A stretch of DNA of 64,000 nucleotides from Pseudomonas chlororaphis (GCF_003731765.1 NZ_MOAL01000004.1:806001-870000); one strand, 5' to 3'. Shown: positions 26,171-35,156, counted from the first letter of the stretch. The notes: a model not told the origin generated them from the sequence alone. Translations and numbers: made by a program.

Positions 26171-26209
26171 AAAAAGGTGGCCACGGTTGACCCGTTGGCC
26201 ACCTTTTTT
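26171..26209 (+). terminator. Rho-independent terminator after the binding-protein gene
   Basis: AAAAAGGTGGCCA pairs with TGGCCACCTTTTT around a 12-nt loop, and the stem runs into the T tract. It begins 12 bp after the stop codon. Confidence 0.9.
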
Positions 26210-26259
26210 GTGCCTCAGTGTTTTATCCTGCGCCACGCTTTTTTTACCCGGGAGCCCCC

Positions 26260-27372
26260 ATGCAACGCATCGACCATTCTCTGCCCTGGAGTCACCTGGG
26301 CAGCCAGCGCCAGCTCAGCGTGTTCCGTTTCGGCAGCGGCCAGCGCAAGGTGTACATCCAGGCCAGCCTGCACGCCGATGAGCTGCCGGGCATGCGCACC
26401 GCCTGGGAACTCAAGCAACGCCTGGCCGAGCTGGAAACACGCGGGCAATTGCAGGGGGTGATAGAACTGGTGCCGGTGGCCAACCCCATTGGCCTCGACC
26501 AGCATGTGCAAGGCAGCCACCTGGGGCGTTTCGAGTTGGGCAGCGGCAAAAACTTCAACCGTGCCTTCGTCGAACTCAGCGGTCCGGTGGGCGACCTGAT
26601 CGGCGCGCAACTGGGCAGCGACGCGGCCGCCAACATCGTCCTGATTCGCCACGCCATGGGCCAGGTCCTGGACGCGCTGCCAGCCCCGGGGTCGCAGTTG
26701 GAAGCCCTGCACCGGCTGTTGCTGCGCCACGCCTGCGACGCCGATATCACCCTCGACCTGCACTGTGATTTCGAGGCAGCGATCCACCTGTACGCACTGC
26801 CCCAGCACTGGCCGCAATGGCAATCCCTGGCGGCACGGCTCAAGGCTGGGGTGGCTTTGCTGTGCGAGGACTCGGGCGGCAGTTCGTTCGATGAATCCTG
26901 CTCTTCGCCCTGGTTGCGCCTGGCCCGGGACTTCCCCAAGGCGACGATCCCGCCGGCCAACCTGGCCACCACTCTGGAACTGGGCAGCATGGGCGACACC
27001 CGGGTCGAGCAGGCGCGGGCCAACAGCGAGGCAATCCTCGGTTTTCTTGCGGAGCAGGGGTTTATCACCGGTGATTGGCCAGCGGCGCCCGAACACTGTT
27101 GCGAAGGCATGCCGTTCGAGGGCACCGAGTACCTGTTTGCGCCGCACCACGGCGTGGTCAGCTTCCTGCGGGACGCCGGAGAATGGGTGGAGCAGGGCGA
27201 TGCCCTGTTCGAAGTGGTGGACCCGCTCAGCGATCAGGTCAGCACCGTGCGCGCCGGCACCGCGGGCGTGCTCTTTGCCCTGGATCGCGGACGCTACACC
27301 CAGCCGGGCACCTGGCTGGCCAAGGTCGCCGGACGCGACGCGATACGGGCCGGCAAGCTGATCAACGACTGA
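26260..27372 (+). CDS. Succinylglutamate desuccinylase/aspartoacylase family protein
   Basis: A 370-residue zinc deacylase of the M14/AstE-AspA group. Zinc ligands are H38 and E41 in SLHADELPG and H168 in DLHCDFE. A C-terminal biotinyl-like beta domain (from about 290) ends the protein. The family removes acyl groups from amino acids, but the substrate is uncertain. The ATG giving MQRIDHSLPW was preferred to an upstream GTG. It lies just after the binding-protein terminator and 30 bp before a membrane protein gene. Confidence 0.85.
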   Translation: MQRIDHSLPWSHLGSQRQLSVFRFGSGQRKVYIQASLHADELPGMRTAWELKQRLAELETRGQLQGVIELVPVANPIGLDQHVQGSHLGRFELGSGKNFNRAFVELSGPVGDLIGAQLGSDAAANIVLIRHAMGQVLDALPAPGSQLEALHRLLLRHACDADITLDLHCDFEAAIHLYALPQHWPQWQSLAARLKAGVALLCEDSGGSSFDESCSSPWLRLARDFPKATIPPANLATTLELGSMGDTRVEQARANSEAILGFLAEQGFITGDWPAAPEHCCEGMPFEGTEYLFAPHHGVVSFLRDAGEWVEQGDALFEVVDPLSDQVSTVRAGTAGVLFALDRGRYTQPGTWLAKVAGRDAIRAGKLIND

Positions 27373-27402
27373 CCCCCGGCCTCACCCCCAAGGATGGAAC
27401 CC

Positions 27403-27822
27403 ATGAACCGTGTTGCCCTGAGACAAAGCGCCCTGACCTGCATGGTGCTGCTGATTGTGTTTCCGCAAACCCTGATGGCCGTGTCGGCGGGGCTGATGGT
27501 GCTGCAAGCGGCCCTGAATGGCCTGGCCCGCGACCCCGTTGCCGCCTTGGGGTTGCTGTTGATGGTGCTGGCCTGCTGGTACGGCGTGCTCAGTGGCTGG
27601 ATCGTCTATTTCCACCTGATGAGCGCGCAGCCGCTGTTCGAGCACAAACGTCGCTGGGCCCTGGGCTTGTGGTGCGGCATTGGCGTTTCGGTGCTGCTGA
27701 TGTTCGGCGCCTACCTGCCCGTGGGCTTCAGCCCCCTGGTGATGGGCCCCGGAGTCATGGTCGCGATGGTGTTGCTGCTGTTGATGCGCCGGGCGCCGTA
27801 CCAGACCTGGCCGGCGGCCTGA
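27403..27822 (+). CDS. Hypothetical four-helix inner membrane protein
   Basis: A 139-residue protein with hydrophobic segments near 14-36, 44-66, 85-103 and 112-130. No family was recognised. The second ATG was chosen as it has AAGGATGG at proper spacing. It may be in one transcript with the deacylase upstream. Confidence 0.65.
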   Translation: MNRVALRQSALTCMVLLIVFPQTLMAVSAGLMVLQAALNGLARDPVAALGLLLMVLACWYGVLSGWIVYFHLMSAQPLFEHKRRWALGLWCGIGVSVLLMFGAYLPVGFSPLVMGPGVMVAMVLLLLMRRAPYQTWPAA

Positions 27823-27900
27823 TCGAATCGCTCCTGGGTTCTGCCGGGCGTCGAGTGTTAGGCTCTGGCCTGGTCTTTTTCAGCCCTCAAGGAGCCCCCT

Positions 27901-28617
27901 ATGATCCGCTGTCTAGCGCTCTTGGCGCTGCTCGCCGCGCCGGTTGTCCAGGCGCAGGCGCCGCTGCACGACGACCTGCCTTTGCGTTACCTGGAGCAGG
28001 CCGACAACCCGGCGCCCCACCAGCCTTTGGTGATTTTTCTTCACGGTTATGGCAGTAACGAAGAAGACCTGTTCGGCCTTCGGGAAGGCTTGCCGAGGGG
28101 CTATAACTACCTGTCGGTGCGGGCGCCGCTGACCCTGGAAGAGGGCAGTTACCAGTGGTTTCGACGTAAAGGCGACGGGCCTTATGACGGCGTGACCGAC
28201 GACCTGGCCGACAGCACCCGGGTGCTGGGAAGCTTTGTCGAGAAAGCCGCCGCCAAGTACCACACCACGGCCGATAAGGTGTTCCTGGTGGGCTTCAGCC
28301 AGGGGGCGATGATGTCTTATCAACTGGCGCTGCGACAGCCCCAGGCGGTACGCGGGATCGCCGCCTTGAGTGGCAAGGTGCTGCCGGTGCTGCGCGCGGA
28401 ACTCAAGGCCCGGCCGGCGCTGACGCAACTGGCGATCTTTATCGGTCATGGCACCAACGACTCACTGGTGCCCTACAGCGATGGCGTCGAGGCCAACAGC
28501 CTGCTGCGGGCGCTGGGGCTGCAACCCCAGTGGCAGGTGTACCCGGGCATGGGCCACGGTATCAACGCGGCCGAGGTCCAGGACCTGGCCCGTTGGCTTC
28601 AGGCCCTCAACCCCTAG
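27901..28617 (+). CDS. Exported alpha/beta hydrolase (phospholipase/carboxylesterase type)
   Basis: A 238-residue hydrolase with a signal peptide ending VQAQA. The catalytic triad reads S133 in GFSQGAM, D187 in GTNDSLV and H219 in GMGHGI; the oxyanion-hole part is HGYGSNEED. It belongs to the abhydrolase 2 family of small carboxylesterases. It would act in the periplasm; the substrate is unknown. Confidence 0.87.
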   Translation: MIRCLALLALLAAPVVQAQAPLHDDLPLRYLEQADNPAPHQPLVIFLHGYGSNEEDLFGLREGLPRGYNYLSVRAPLTLEEGSYQWFRRKGDGPYDGVTDDLADSTRVLGSFVEKAAAKYHTTADKVFLVGFSQGAMMSYQLALRQPQAVRGIAALSGKVLPVLRAELKARPALTQLAIFIGHGTNDSLVPYSDGVEANSLLRALGLQPQWQVYPGMGHGINAAEVQDLARWLQALNP

Positions 28618-28623
28618 GCGGGG

Positions 28624-29202
28624 TTATTGGCCGAGGATCTGCTTCATCAGGGTGTCGTGGCCGGTCTTGTCGCCGACCCGGGAAATCACCTGGATCACCA
28701 TCATCTTGTTGCCCGAACCGGCCAGCAGGGTGGAGTTCAGGGTCAGGCCGCCGCCCATGCTAGCGGTGCTGTCGATCTGCCGTACGCCCAGGCTTTTGAC
28801 GCGCATGCTTTTTTCGCTCTGCTTGCTGAAGTCCGGCAGGGCGGCGGCCTGTTGCGAGAGAAAACCCGCCACCGCGCCATCGAGGAAGACGCTGTCGTTG
28901 TCTTCGACCTGCTGGCCGTTAGGCAGCGTGTTATGCGCAGCGATCACCACGGTCTTGGTCGTGGCGTTGGAGTACAGGGTGCCGCTGGCGCCGGCGGTGC
29001 CACTGGCCTCGTCGCCGGCCCCCAGCGTGGAAGCGGTGAAGCCCTTGGGCAGGGTGAAGCTGAACTTGCCATTGAGCATCGAGATGTTTTGCGCCGCAGG
29101 GGGCTTGCTGCTTTTCTTGTCCGCCGCCTGGGCGCTCATGGCGCCGAAACCGGCCAGTGCCGCGAGGATCAGGACTGCGGCGTGTTTGCCGAACAATGAC
29201 AT
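28624..29202 (-). CDS. Exported hypothetical protein, possibly DcrB-like
   Basis: A 192-residue protein with a signal peptide ending SAQA. After a Lys/Pro-rich stretch, KFSFTLPKGFTAS starts a beta-rich domain that resembles DcrB/PsbP-type folds, though this is not certain. It converges on the hydrolase gene with only 6 bp between stop codons. Confidence 0.65.
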   Translation of the reverse strand: MSLFGKHAAVLILAALAGFGAMSAQAADKKSSKPPAAQNISMLNGKFSFTLPKGFTASTLGAGDEASGTAGASGTLYSNATTKTVVIAAHNTLPNGQQVEDNDSVFLDGAVAGFLSQQAAALPDFSKQSEKSMRVKSLGVRQIDSTASMGGGLTLNSTLLAGSGNKMMVIQVISRVGDKTGHDTLMKQILGQ

Positions 29203-29333
29203 GGGGAAGGGCTCCAGGGTGGTCGCGAAAGGCGCGCATCATCCCATGGCCGTGATTGAGCGCTCCAGTGGGATTTGTGCCTTCGGATAAAAAACCGCCC
29301 CCTCTAAACCGCCTGTGCCCCAGGCCCGAGTGC

Positions 29334-30128
29334 TTAGGCGCGGCCTGCCAGCAAGCGCTTGCTGATGCCCAGCACCGCCATCGACACCAGCACTGCCACG
29401 ACAAAGGCCACCAGCCTCAGGTGTGGCAACGCCAGGGCCAGCACCAGGCAAAACGCCGCGAACGAATACAGCCCGGTGGCCAGGGCCCGCAACAGCACGG
29501 TGGTAAAGGCTGGGCCATGGCGTTGATGGGAGAACACCGCGAGCACGCTGCCCAGCACCGGGAACACCGCCAGCAGGCCACTCCACTGTTGGCCCACAGT
29601 GCTCGCCAGCCAGGTCACGGCCAGGGTCAGCAGGGCCCCGGCGAACATGCGGTACGGCAGTTTGTCCGAGCCCGGGCCAGGGCTCACGGCAAGCGTGCCC
29701 ACGGCGGGAAACAGGCGCGGCGCGAGGATCAGCGCCGACAGCGCACAGACGACGGAAAACCCCAGGGACGTCGGCACTTGGGCAATCGCTGTGGCCAACA
29801 ACGCCCACACCAGGATGGCGACCGCCAGGGCTCCCGGCCAGGCCAGGTGTTGTGCCGCCCGGGCGTAGGCGACGCTAAAGGCGACCATGGCAAACAGTGC
29901 CGACAAGGCCGCGACCGCCGCCTGGGCGGCGAAGTCCTGGCCTTGTTCCAGGGCCAGGAACAACAGGATCGGCCCCACCACCACAGGCAGTCCCGCGAGC
30001 CAGCCGGCGACACTCGGGCCCCAGCGCCGGTTGGCGAGGGCAATCAGCCAGAGAAACCCGGGAACCGTCAGCAGTTTTACAAGCAGCACGGGATCAGACC
30101 TGAAGGAGGAGGTTGGCAAAACTAGCAT
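29334..30128 (-). CDS. Multi-pass hypothetical membrane protein
   Basis: A 264-residue protein with about eight or nine hydrophobic segments and little loop sequence; RRWGPSVAGWLAGLPVVVGP is a notable conserved-looking stretch. It may be a transporter, but no family was recognised. The start at the ATG giving MLVLPTSSF is a choice between this and a GTG 39 bp further in. Confidence 0.6.
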   Translation of the reverse strand: MLVLPTSSFRSDPVLLVKLLTVPGFLWLIALANRRWGPSVAGWLAGLPVVVGPILLFLALEQGQDFAAQAAVAALSALFAMVAFSVAYARAAQHLAWPGALAVAILVWALLATAIAQVPTSLGFSVVCALSALILAPRLFPAVGTLAVSPGPGSDKLPYRMFAGALLTLAVTWLASTVGQQWSGLLAVFPVLGSVLAVFSHQRHGPAFTTVLLRALATGLYSFAAFCLVLALALPHLRLVAFVVAVLVSMAVLGISKRLLAGRA

Positions 30129-30280
30129 CCAATCGCGGTGTTGGCGCGTATGTCTTGCAAGACGCTCCCGGAGGACGGGCGGGCTTGGTTTTTTCTTGTA
30201 CAGGAATTTTGTCGTTGGGCAGGTATTCAGTCGGATATGTACAGGTTTTTGCAATTTCAAGCGCTATATCGCTTAAAAAA

Positions 30281-30308
30281 TTGTACAAGATCTGTTTTTG
30301 CGTATAGG
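30281..30308 (+). promoter_or_regulatory. Probable folE promoter (TTGTAC-N16-TATAGG)
   Basis: A -35 like TTGTAC lies 16 bp from a -10 like TATAGG, giving a start near 30315, just before the first of three stem-loops. The -35 sits within the palindrome TTGTACAA, the third of the TTGTACA motifs, so a repressor could block it there. Confidence 0.45.
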
Positions 30309-30318
30309 TTTTTACCCA

Positions 30319-30495
30319 GGGAACAGCGAGCTCGCCTTTACCGGGATCAACTCCCCGACCTGCGTTGTGCTGTTCCCCCGGTTTTGGACCTGAGGCCACG
30401 CCCGAGCACTGCCTGGGCACGGTCAGACGAGCAATCGACCGCCTCAGGTCCACTTTGCTACCCCCGTTGCAGCGCTCATCTGCCGAGCGCTGCAA
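30319..30495 (+). promoter_or_regulatory. Structured folE leader with three perfect stem-loops
   Basis: Stem 1 pairs GGGAACAGC (30319-30327) with GCTGTTCCC (30369-30377). Stem 2 pairs TGGACCTGAGGC (30385-30396) with GCCTCAGGTCCA (30441-30452). Stem 3 pairs TTGCAGCGCTC (30467-30477) with GAGCGCTGCAA (30485-30495), 22 nt before the folE ATG. All three are mismatch-free. None is followed by a T tract, so they are not plain terminators. A structured regulatory RNA is a fair guess; no known motif was recognised. Confidence 0.45.
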
Positions 30496-30517
30496 TCGCC
30501 TTTCGGATGACCCTGTA

Positions 30518-31078
30518 ATGAGCGACCTGCTGCCAGAACACTATCGTGAGATCCTTTCCGGCGTTGGCGAAGACCCCGCTCGCGAGGGCCTGCGCGACAC
30601 CCCGCAGCGCGCCGCCAAGGCCATGCGCTACCTGTGCAACGGCTACCACAAGAGCCTGGAAGAGGTGGTCAACGGCGCGCTGTTCAGCTCCACCAGCGAC
30701 GAGATGGTGATCGTTCAGAACATCGAGCTGTACTCCTTGTGCGAGCATCACCTGCTGCCTTTTATCGGCCAGGCCCATGTGGCCTACCTGCCCACCGGCA
30801 AGGTGCTGGGGCTGTCCAAGGTGGCGCGCATCGTTGACATGTACGCCCGCCGCCTGCAGATCCAGGAAAACCTCACCCGGCAGGTCGCCGAGGCCATTCA
30901 GGAGGTCACCCGGGCCGCCGGTGTGGCCGTGGTGATCGAGGCGCGGCACATGTGCATGATGATGCGCGGCGTGGAGAAGCAGAATTCGCTGATGAACACC
31001 TCGGTGATGCTGGGCGCGTTCCGCGAGTCGAGCAGCACCCGCCAGGAATTCCTGCAACTGATCAGAAGGCAGCCCTAA
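30518..31078 (+). CDS. folE: GTP cyclohydrolase I FolE
   Basis: A 186-residue enzyme making dihydroneopterin triphosphate from GTP, the first step to folate. Zinc ligands are C75 and H78 in [10 protein letters not shown] and C146 in RHMCMMMRG. The motif [16 protein letters not shown] is typical of the family. The ATG was chosen over an in-frame extension that runs through the stem-loops upstream. The next gene starts directly after its stop codon. Confidence 0.95.
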   Translation: MSDLLPEHYREILSGVGEDPAREGLRDTPQRAAKAMRYLCNGYHKSLEEVVNGALFSSTSDEMVIVQNIELYSLCEHHLLPFIGQAHVAYLPTGKVLGLSKVARIVDMYARRLQIQENLTRQVAEAIQEVTRAAGVAVVIEARHMCMMMRGVEKQNSLMNTSVMLGAFRESSSTRQEFLQLIRRQP

Positions 31079-31606
31079 GTGCAGCGCCCACCGCTGACGG
31101 CCCTGCGCCGTGCGCTCTGGCTCCTGGTGCTGCTCAGCGCCACGGCATCGGCCGGCTGGCAGGCGACCTTGCCCAACGCACGGGTGGTGGGCAGCGGTGA
31201 ATTCACCTGGTTCGGTTTCAAGGTTTACCAGGCGCGGCTGTGGAGCTCGGCGGCGCCCCTGGCGGCCGATACGCCGTTTGCCCTGGAACTGACCTACCAG
31301 CGCAAGATCAGCCGCGATGACCTAGTGCAAACCAGCCTGGATGAGATCCAGCGCCTGTCGGGCCCGGCGGTCAGCGCGGCCCAGCTTAGCGACTGGCGGG
31401 CGCAGATGCAGCGTTCGTTTGTCGACGTGGTGCCGGGGCGGATCATTACTGGGGTGTTTCTGCCCGGGCGTGGCGCGCAGTTCTTCGTCGACCAGACCTT
31501 GCAGCACGAAGTGAAGGACCCGGCGTTCGCCCAGGCGTTTTTCGCCATCTGGCTCGACCCGCGCACCCGCAACCCGGAATTACGCGCCCGGTTGCTCGGG
31601 CAATAA
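31079..31606 (+). CDS. Chalcone isomerase-family exported protein
   Basis: A 175-residue protein with a signal peptide ending ATASA. ARVVGSGEFTWFGFKVYQARLW and LTYQRKISRDDLV are typical of the bacterial chalcone isomerase-like family, which are thought to bind fatty acids rather than act on flavonoids. The GTG start abuts the folE stop codon. The next gene, a DUF3833 lipoprotein, is its usual partner. Confidence 0.85.
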   Translation: MQRPPLTALRRALWLLVLLSATASAGWQATLPNARVVGSGEFTWFGFKVYQARLWSSAAPLAADTPFALELTYQRKISRDDLVQTSLDEIQRLSGPAVSAAQLSDWRAQMQRSFVDVVPGRIITGVFLPGRGAQFFVDQTLQHEVKDPAFAQAFFAIWLDPRTRNPELRARLLGQ

Positions 31607-31630
31607 CCGCCTTTATCGAGGAGTTTGCTG

Positions 31631-32158
31631 ATGTTCAAGACATGGATCTTGCTGCTATGCGCCGCGTTGCTGTCCGGCTGTGGGGGCGTTGAGGTCAGCC
31701 AGTACCGTGAGCAGACCCCAGCACTTGAACTGCGTCAGTTCTTCACGGGGCAGGTCGAGGCCTGGGGCATGTTCCAGAAGCGTTCGGGGGAGGTGATCAA
31801 GCGGTTCCATGTGCAGATCAACAGCCGCAGCGAGGGCGACCGTTTCATCATGCATGAGGACTTCACCTACAGCGACGGCACCCGCCAGACCCGTGTCTGG
31901 ACCTTGCACCCCGACGGTCCGGGGCGCTGGCGCGGCACTGCCGACGACGTCGTTGGCGAGGCCGAGGGCGAAGTGGCCGGCAATGCCCTGCGCTGGCGCT
32001 ATGTGTTGAACCTGCCGGTGGACGGCAAGACCTACCAGGTGCACTTCGACGATTGGATGTTCCTGCTGGATGAAAACACCCTGGCCAATCGCTCCTACAT
32101 GACCAAGTTCGGCTTCGAGCTGGGCCAGGTCACCCTGTTCTTCCGCAAGCTGCCTTAA
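31631..32158 (+). CDS. DUF3833 family lipoprotein
   Basis: A 175-residue lipoprotein with lipobox LLSGC. The motifs LRQFFTGQVEAWGMFQKRSG and FDDWMFLLDENTLANRSYMT define DUF3833. It is commonly encoded with chalcone isomerase-like proteins and cyclopropane fatty-acid genes in gammaproteobacteria, suggesting an envelope lipid role. The ATG follows GAGGAG at 8 nt. Confidence 0.87.
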   Translation: MFKTWILLLCAALLSGCGGVEVSQYREQTPALELRQFFTGQVEAWGMFQKRSGEVIKRFHVQINSRSEGDRFIMHEDFTYSDGTRQTRVWTLHPDGPGRWRGTADDVVGEAEGEVAGNALRWRYVLNLPVDGKTYQVHFDDWMFLLDENTLANRSYMTKFGFELGQVTLFFRKLP

Positions 32159-32217
32159 GCGGGCAGGGGCACCGCCCGGGCGGCGTGGCACGGTGAATTT
32201 TCCGGCTTGGGCGCGTG

Positions 32218-32252
32218 GGCTGAAACGTCTAAGCTTGGCCATCGTTTCAGCC
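32218..32252 (+). promoter_or_regulatory. Perfect 10-bp stem-loop directly upstream of mntH
   Basis: GGCTGAAACG (32218-32227) and CGTTTCAGCC (32243-32252) form a mismatch-free stem with a 15-nt loop, 14 nt before the GTG. It may be a protein operator or an RNA element in the leader. There is no T tract. Confidence 0.4.
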
Positions 32253-32266
32253 GCCCGGATGCTTGT

Positions 32267-33586
32267 GTGAAATTCAGCCTGCCCAAAATCGGTACCGCCC
32301 CGTTCTGCCCGCCGGAAGTGGCGGGCTCTGTCAGCGTCGATCCCAACGCTTCGCTGTTCAAGCGCATCCTGCGTTTTGCCGGCCCCGGGCTGTTGATTTC
32401 CATTGGCTACATGGACCCAGGCAATTGGGCCACGGCCATTGAGGCCGGTTCCCGTTATGGCTACAACCTGTTGTTTGTGGTGTTGCTGGCCAGCCTGGCG
32501 GGCATGGCGGTGCAGTGCCTGTGCTCGCGGCTGGGCATCGCCACCGGACGTGATTTGGCCCAACTCTGCCGTCAACGCTACAGCCGCCGTTCGGCGCGCA
32601 CCCAGTGGCTGCTGGCGGAAGTCTCGATCATCGCCACCGACTTGGCGGAAGTGCTGGGCTGCGCCCTGGCGTTTCACTTGCTGCTGGGGGTATCGCTGAC
32701 CACCGGCATTGTCATCACCGCCTTCGATACCTTGCTCATCCTGGCCTTGCAGAACCGCGGCTTTCGGCGCCTGGAAGCGATCATGCTGGCGCTGGTGGCG
32801 ACCATTGGCGTGTGCTTCTTCATTGAACTGCTGCTGATCAAACCTTACTGGCCCGACGTGGCCCGGGGCTTCACCCCGTCGCTGTCGGCCATCAGCGATG
32901 CCGCGCCGCTGTACCTGGCGATCGGCATTCTCGGGGCCACGGTCATGCCCCATAACCTCTATTTGCACACCTCCATCGTCCAGACCCGGTTGATCGGCAA
33001 GGACCTGGAGAGCCGCCGGGACGCGATCAAGCTGGCGCGCATCGACACCATTGGCTCCCTGGCCCTGGCGCTGCTGGTCAATGCCTCGATCCTGATCCTT
33101 GCGGCGGCGGCCTTCCACAGCACCGGGCACAGCGACGTGGTGGAAATCCAGGACGCCTACCACTTGCTCGACCCGCTGGTGGGAGGGGCGTTGGCCAGCG
33201 TGCTGTTCGGCGTGGCGTTGCTGGCCTCGGGGCAAAGCTCGACCTTCACCGGCACCATCGCCGGGCAAGTGATCATGGAGGGCTACCTCGACCTGCGCCT
33301 GCCGTGCTGGCAGCGCCGCCTGATCACTCGGGGCCTGGCCCTGGTGCCGGCGTTTGTTGGCGTGTGGCTGATGGGCGACGGCGCGGTGGGCAAGTTGCTG
33401 GTGTTGAGCCAGGTGGTGCTCAGCCTGCAATTGCCCTTTGCCCTGTACCCGTTGATTCGCATGACCAACGACCCGCGCCTGATGGGCGAGTTCGTCAACC
33501 GTTGGCCAACCCGGGTTTTGGCCTGGAGCCTGTTCGCGGTGATCAGCGCGGCCAATGCCTGGCTGATTGCCCAACTGCTGTTCTGA
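32267..33586 (+). CDS. mntH: Nramp-family manganese transporter MntH
   Basis: A 439-residue inner-membrane proton-coupled metal importer with about eleven helices. The signature DPGNWAT begins at D50 in helix 1, and MPHNLYLHTSI is the helix 6 motif that binds the metal. The GTG start giving VKFSLPKIGTAPF fits other Pseudomonas MntH proteins; a longer TTG frame would run through the stem-loop. Manganese is the expected substrate. Confidence 0.9.
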   Translation: MKFSLPKIGTAPFCPPEVAGSVSVDPNASLFKRILRFAGPGLLISIGYMDPGNWATAIEAGSRYGYNLLFVVLLASLAGMAVQCLCSRLGIATGRDLAQLCRQRYSRRSARTQWLLAEVSIIATDLAEVLGCALAFHLLLGVSLTTGIVITAFDTLLILALQNRGFRRLEAIMLALVATIGVCFFIELLLIKPYWPDVARGFTPSLSAISDAAPLYLAIGILGATVMPHNLYLHTSIVQTRLIGKDLESRRDAIKLARIDTIGSLALALLVNASILILAAAAFHSTGHSDVVEIQDAYHLLDPLVGGALASVLFGVALLASGQSSTFTGTIAGQVIMEGYLDLRLPCWQRRLITRGLALVPAFVGVWLMGDGAVGKLLVLSQVVLSLQLPFALYPLIRMTNDPRLMGEFVNRWPTRVLAWSLFAVISAANAWLIAQLLF

Positions 33587-33614
33587 ACCGGCCCTGGCGG
33601 GGTTGCGGCCTGGG

Positions 33615-34547
33615 CTAGCGGTCCCAATAGGGCGTTGGGCCGAACTTCTCGACAAAAAAATCAATCACTGTCCGGACCTTCACCGACAGGCGCCGGCTGC
33701 CGGGCCAAAGTGCGGCGATCTGTTGTGGCTCCAGGCTGATGGCCACTTGATAGTCGTCGAACAAGGCCACCAGGCGCCCCTGATGCAGGGCTTCGCCAAT
33801 CAGCCAGGACGGAAACAGCACCAGCCCCATGCCCTGTTCGGCCGCCTGGGTCAGGGTGTCGGCGTGGTTGCCGGTCAATGGCCCCTTGACGCTGTAAGGC
33901 ACCCAATCCTCTTGGCCCTGGCGGTAGAACCAGCGCTGTTGCCCGGCCTCGCCCTTGTACGCCAGGCACTGATGTTCGTGCAGCTCCTGCGGGTGCCGAG
34001 GCGTGCCGTAGCGGGCCAGGTAAGCTGGGCTTGCAGCGACGCAGTAGCGTTGGGGCGCCAGCACCCGGGCCTGCATCCCGGAGTCGTTCAGGCTGCCGAT
34101 GCGAAACAGCAGGTCGGCGCCTTCCTGTAGCGGGTCGATGTAGCGGTCGGTCTGCTGCACATCCAGTTGCAGCTTGGGGTAGCGCCCGCACAGTTCCCCC
34201 AGCCACGGCGCCAGGTGCAACTGGCCGAACGCCATCGGTGCACTGATGCGCACCAGGCCGCTGGGTTCGCTGTCCTGTTCCTGCAGAGCCTGTTCCGCTT
34301 CCTGCCACTGGGCCAGTACCCGCCGTGCGTGGTGCCCCAGCAGACGCCCGGCTTCGGTGGGGCTGACGGCACGGGTATGGCGGTACAGCAACTGTTGGCT
34401 CAGAGCCTGTTCCATCAATTGCACCTGCCGCGAGATGGAAGAGGGCGCCAGCCCTTCACGGCGGGCCACGGCGGAGAAGCTGCCTTGGTCGAGCACCGCC
34501 ACGAACAGGCGCAGGGCCTTGAAGCTGAGATCGTTGAAGCCTTGCAT
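33615..34547 (-). CDS. LysR-family transcriptional regulator
   Basis: A 310-residue regulator with the helix-turn-helix SFSAVARREGLAPSSISRQVQLM and a substrate-binding domain. The long open frame extends over 90 residues upstream, but the ATG at 34547 has AGGA at 8 nt and matches family length. It is divergent from a pair of YdcZ-type membrane proteins and probably controls them. Confidence 0.87.
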   Translation of the reverse strand: MQGFNDLSFKALRLFVAVLDQGSFSAVARREGLAPSSISRQVQLMEQALSQQLLYRHTRAVSPTEAGRLLGHHARRVLAQWQEAEQALQEQDSEPSGLVRISAPMAFGQLHLAPWLGELCGRYPKLQLDVQQTDRYIDPLQEGADLLFRIGSLNDSGMQARVLAPQRYCVAASPAYLARYGTPRHPQELHEHQCLAYKGEAGQQRWFYRQGQEDWVPYSVKGPLTGNHADTLTQAAEQGMGLVLFPSWLIGEALHQGRLVALFDDYQVAISLEPQQIAALWPGSRRLSVKVRTVIDFFVEKFGPTPYWDR

Positions 34548-34662
34548 GGGCATGTCCTGCTGTGCGTAATGCGCAAAGGTGTTGTCGGGATGGTCCCATT
34601 TATCGCAAAGCTTGGGCAATCGATAATGGCCGCCATTCTTTCCCGTTATTGCAGGTTGTTGC

Positions 34663-35154
34663 ATGCCGTCTTCTTCGCTGGATGAGCGCGTGTCGCTCAG
34701 GGTTCCGCGCCCTTCGCTGAGCCGTTTACTGTTGTTGCCCCTGGTGATTCTCGCCGGCATGGGCCTTTCCGTAGAGGCCGGTTTGCTCGGGCCGTTGGGG
34801 GCCCAGGTTGGGCATTTATGGGCCACCTTGAGCATCTTCGGGGTCGGTTCGGCGCTGTTGTTTCTGCTCTTGTTGTTCAGCGGTCCGCAGCCGGGGCCGG
34901 CCTTCAGCAGCCTGCCGCGCTGGCAATTGATCGGCGGCCTGCTCGGGCCGATCTACGTGGTGGTGCTGACCCTGGCCACGCCCCATATCGGCATTGCCAT
35001 GACTATGATTGCAATCTTGTCCGGCCAGGTGGGCAAAAGCGTGCTGATCGACCATTTCGGCTGGTTCGGTGCGGCGCGCAAGCAGGTCAATGCCGAGCGC
35101 TGGCTGGCGCTGGTATTGATTGTCGCGGCCCTTGTCCTGATTGCCCGAGGTTGA
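34663..35154 (+). CDS. YdcZ-type (DUF606) DMT-like membrane protein
   Basis: A 163-residue protein with five hydrophobic segments. The half-size DMT pattern GPIYVVVLTLATPHIG and SGQVGKSVLIDHFGWFG is that of the DUF606 family. Such proteins occur in pairs that probably form a heterodimeric transporter; the partner starts 2 bp after this stop codon. Confidence 0.82.
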   Translation: MPSSSLDERVSLRVPRPSLSRLLLLPLVILAGMGLSVEAGLLGPLGAQVGHLWATLSIFGVGSALLFLLLLFSGPQPGPAFSSLPRWQLIGGLLGPIYVVVLTLATPHIGIAMTMIAILSGQVGKSVLIDHFGWFGAARKQVNAERWLALVLIVAALVLIARG

Positions 35155-35156
35155 AC

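Larger units (their letters stand above)
30129..30517. other. AT-rich divergent control region before folE
   Basis: This 389-bp gap lies between a leftward membrane protein gene and folE. Its left half is AT-rich and has three TTGTACA-like motifs (30196, 30237, 30281) at 41-44 bp spacing. The right half has three consecutive perfect stem-loops. No credible gene was seen in it. Confidence 0.6.

Noticed and set aside
30094..30495. 133-codon minus-strand frame in the folE control region
   Set aside because: It runs through the three stem-loops and the AT-rich promoter area and shows no protein-like pattern.
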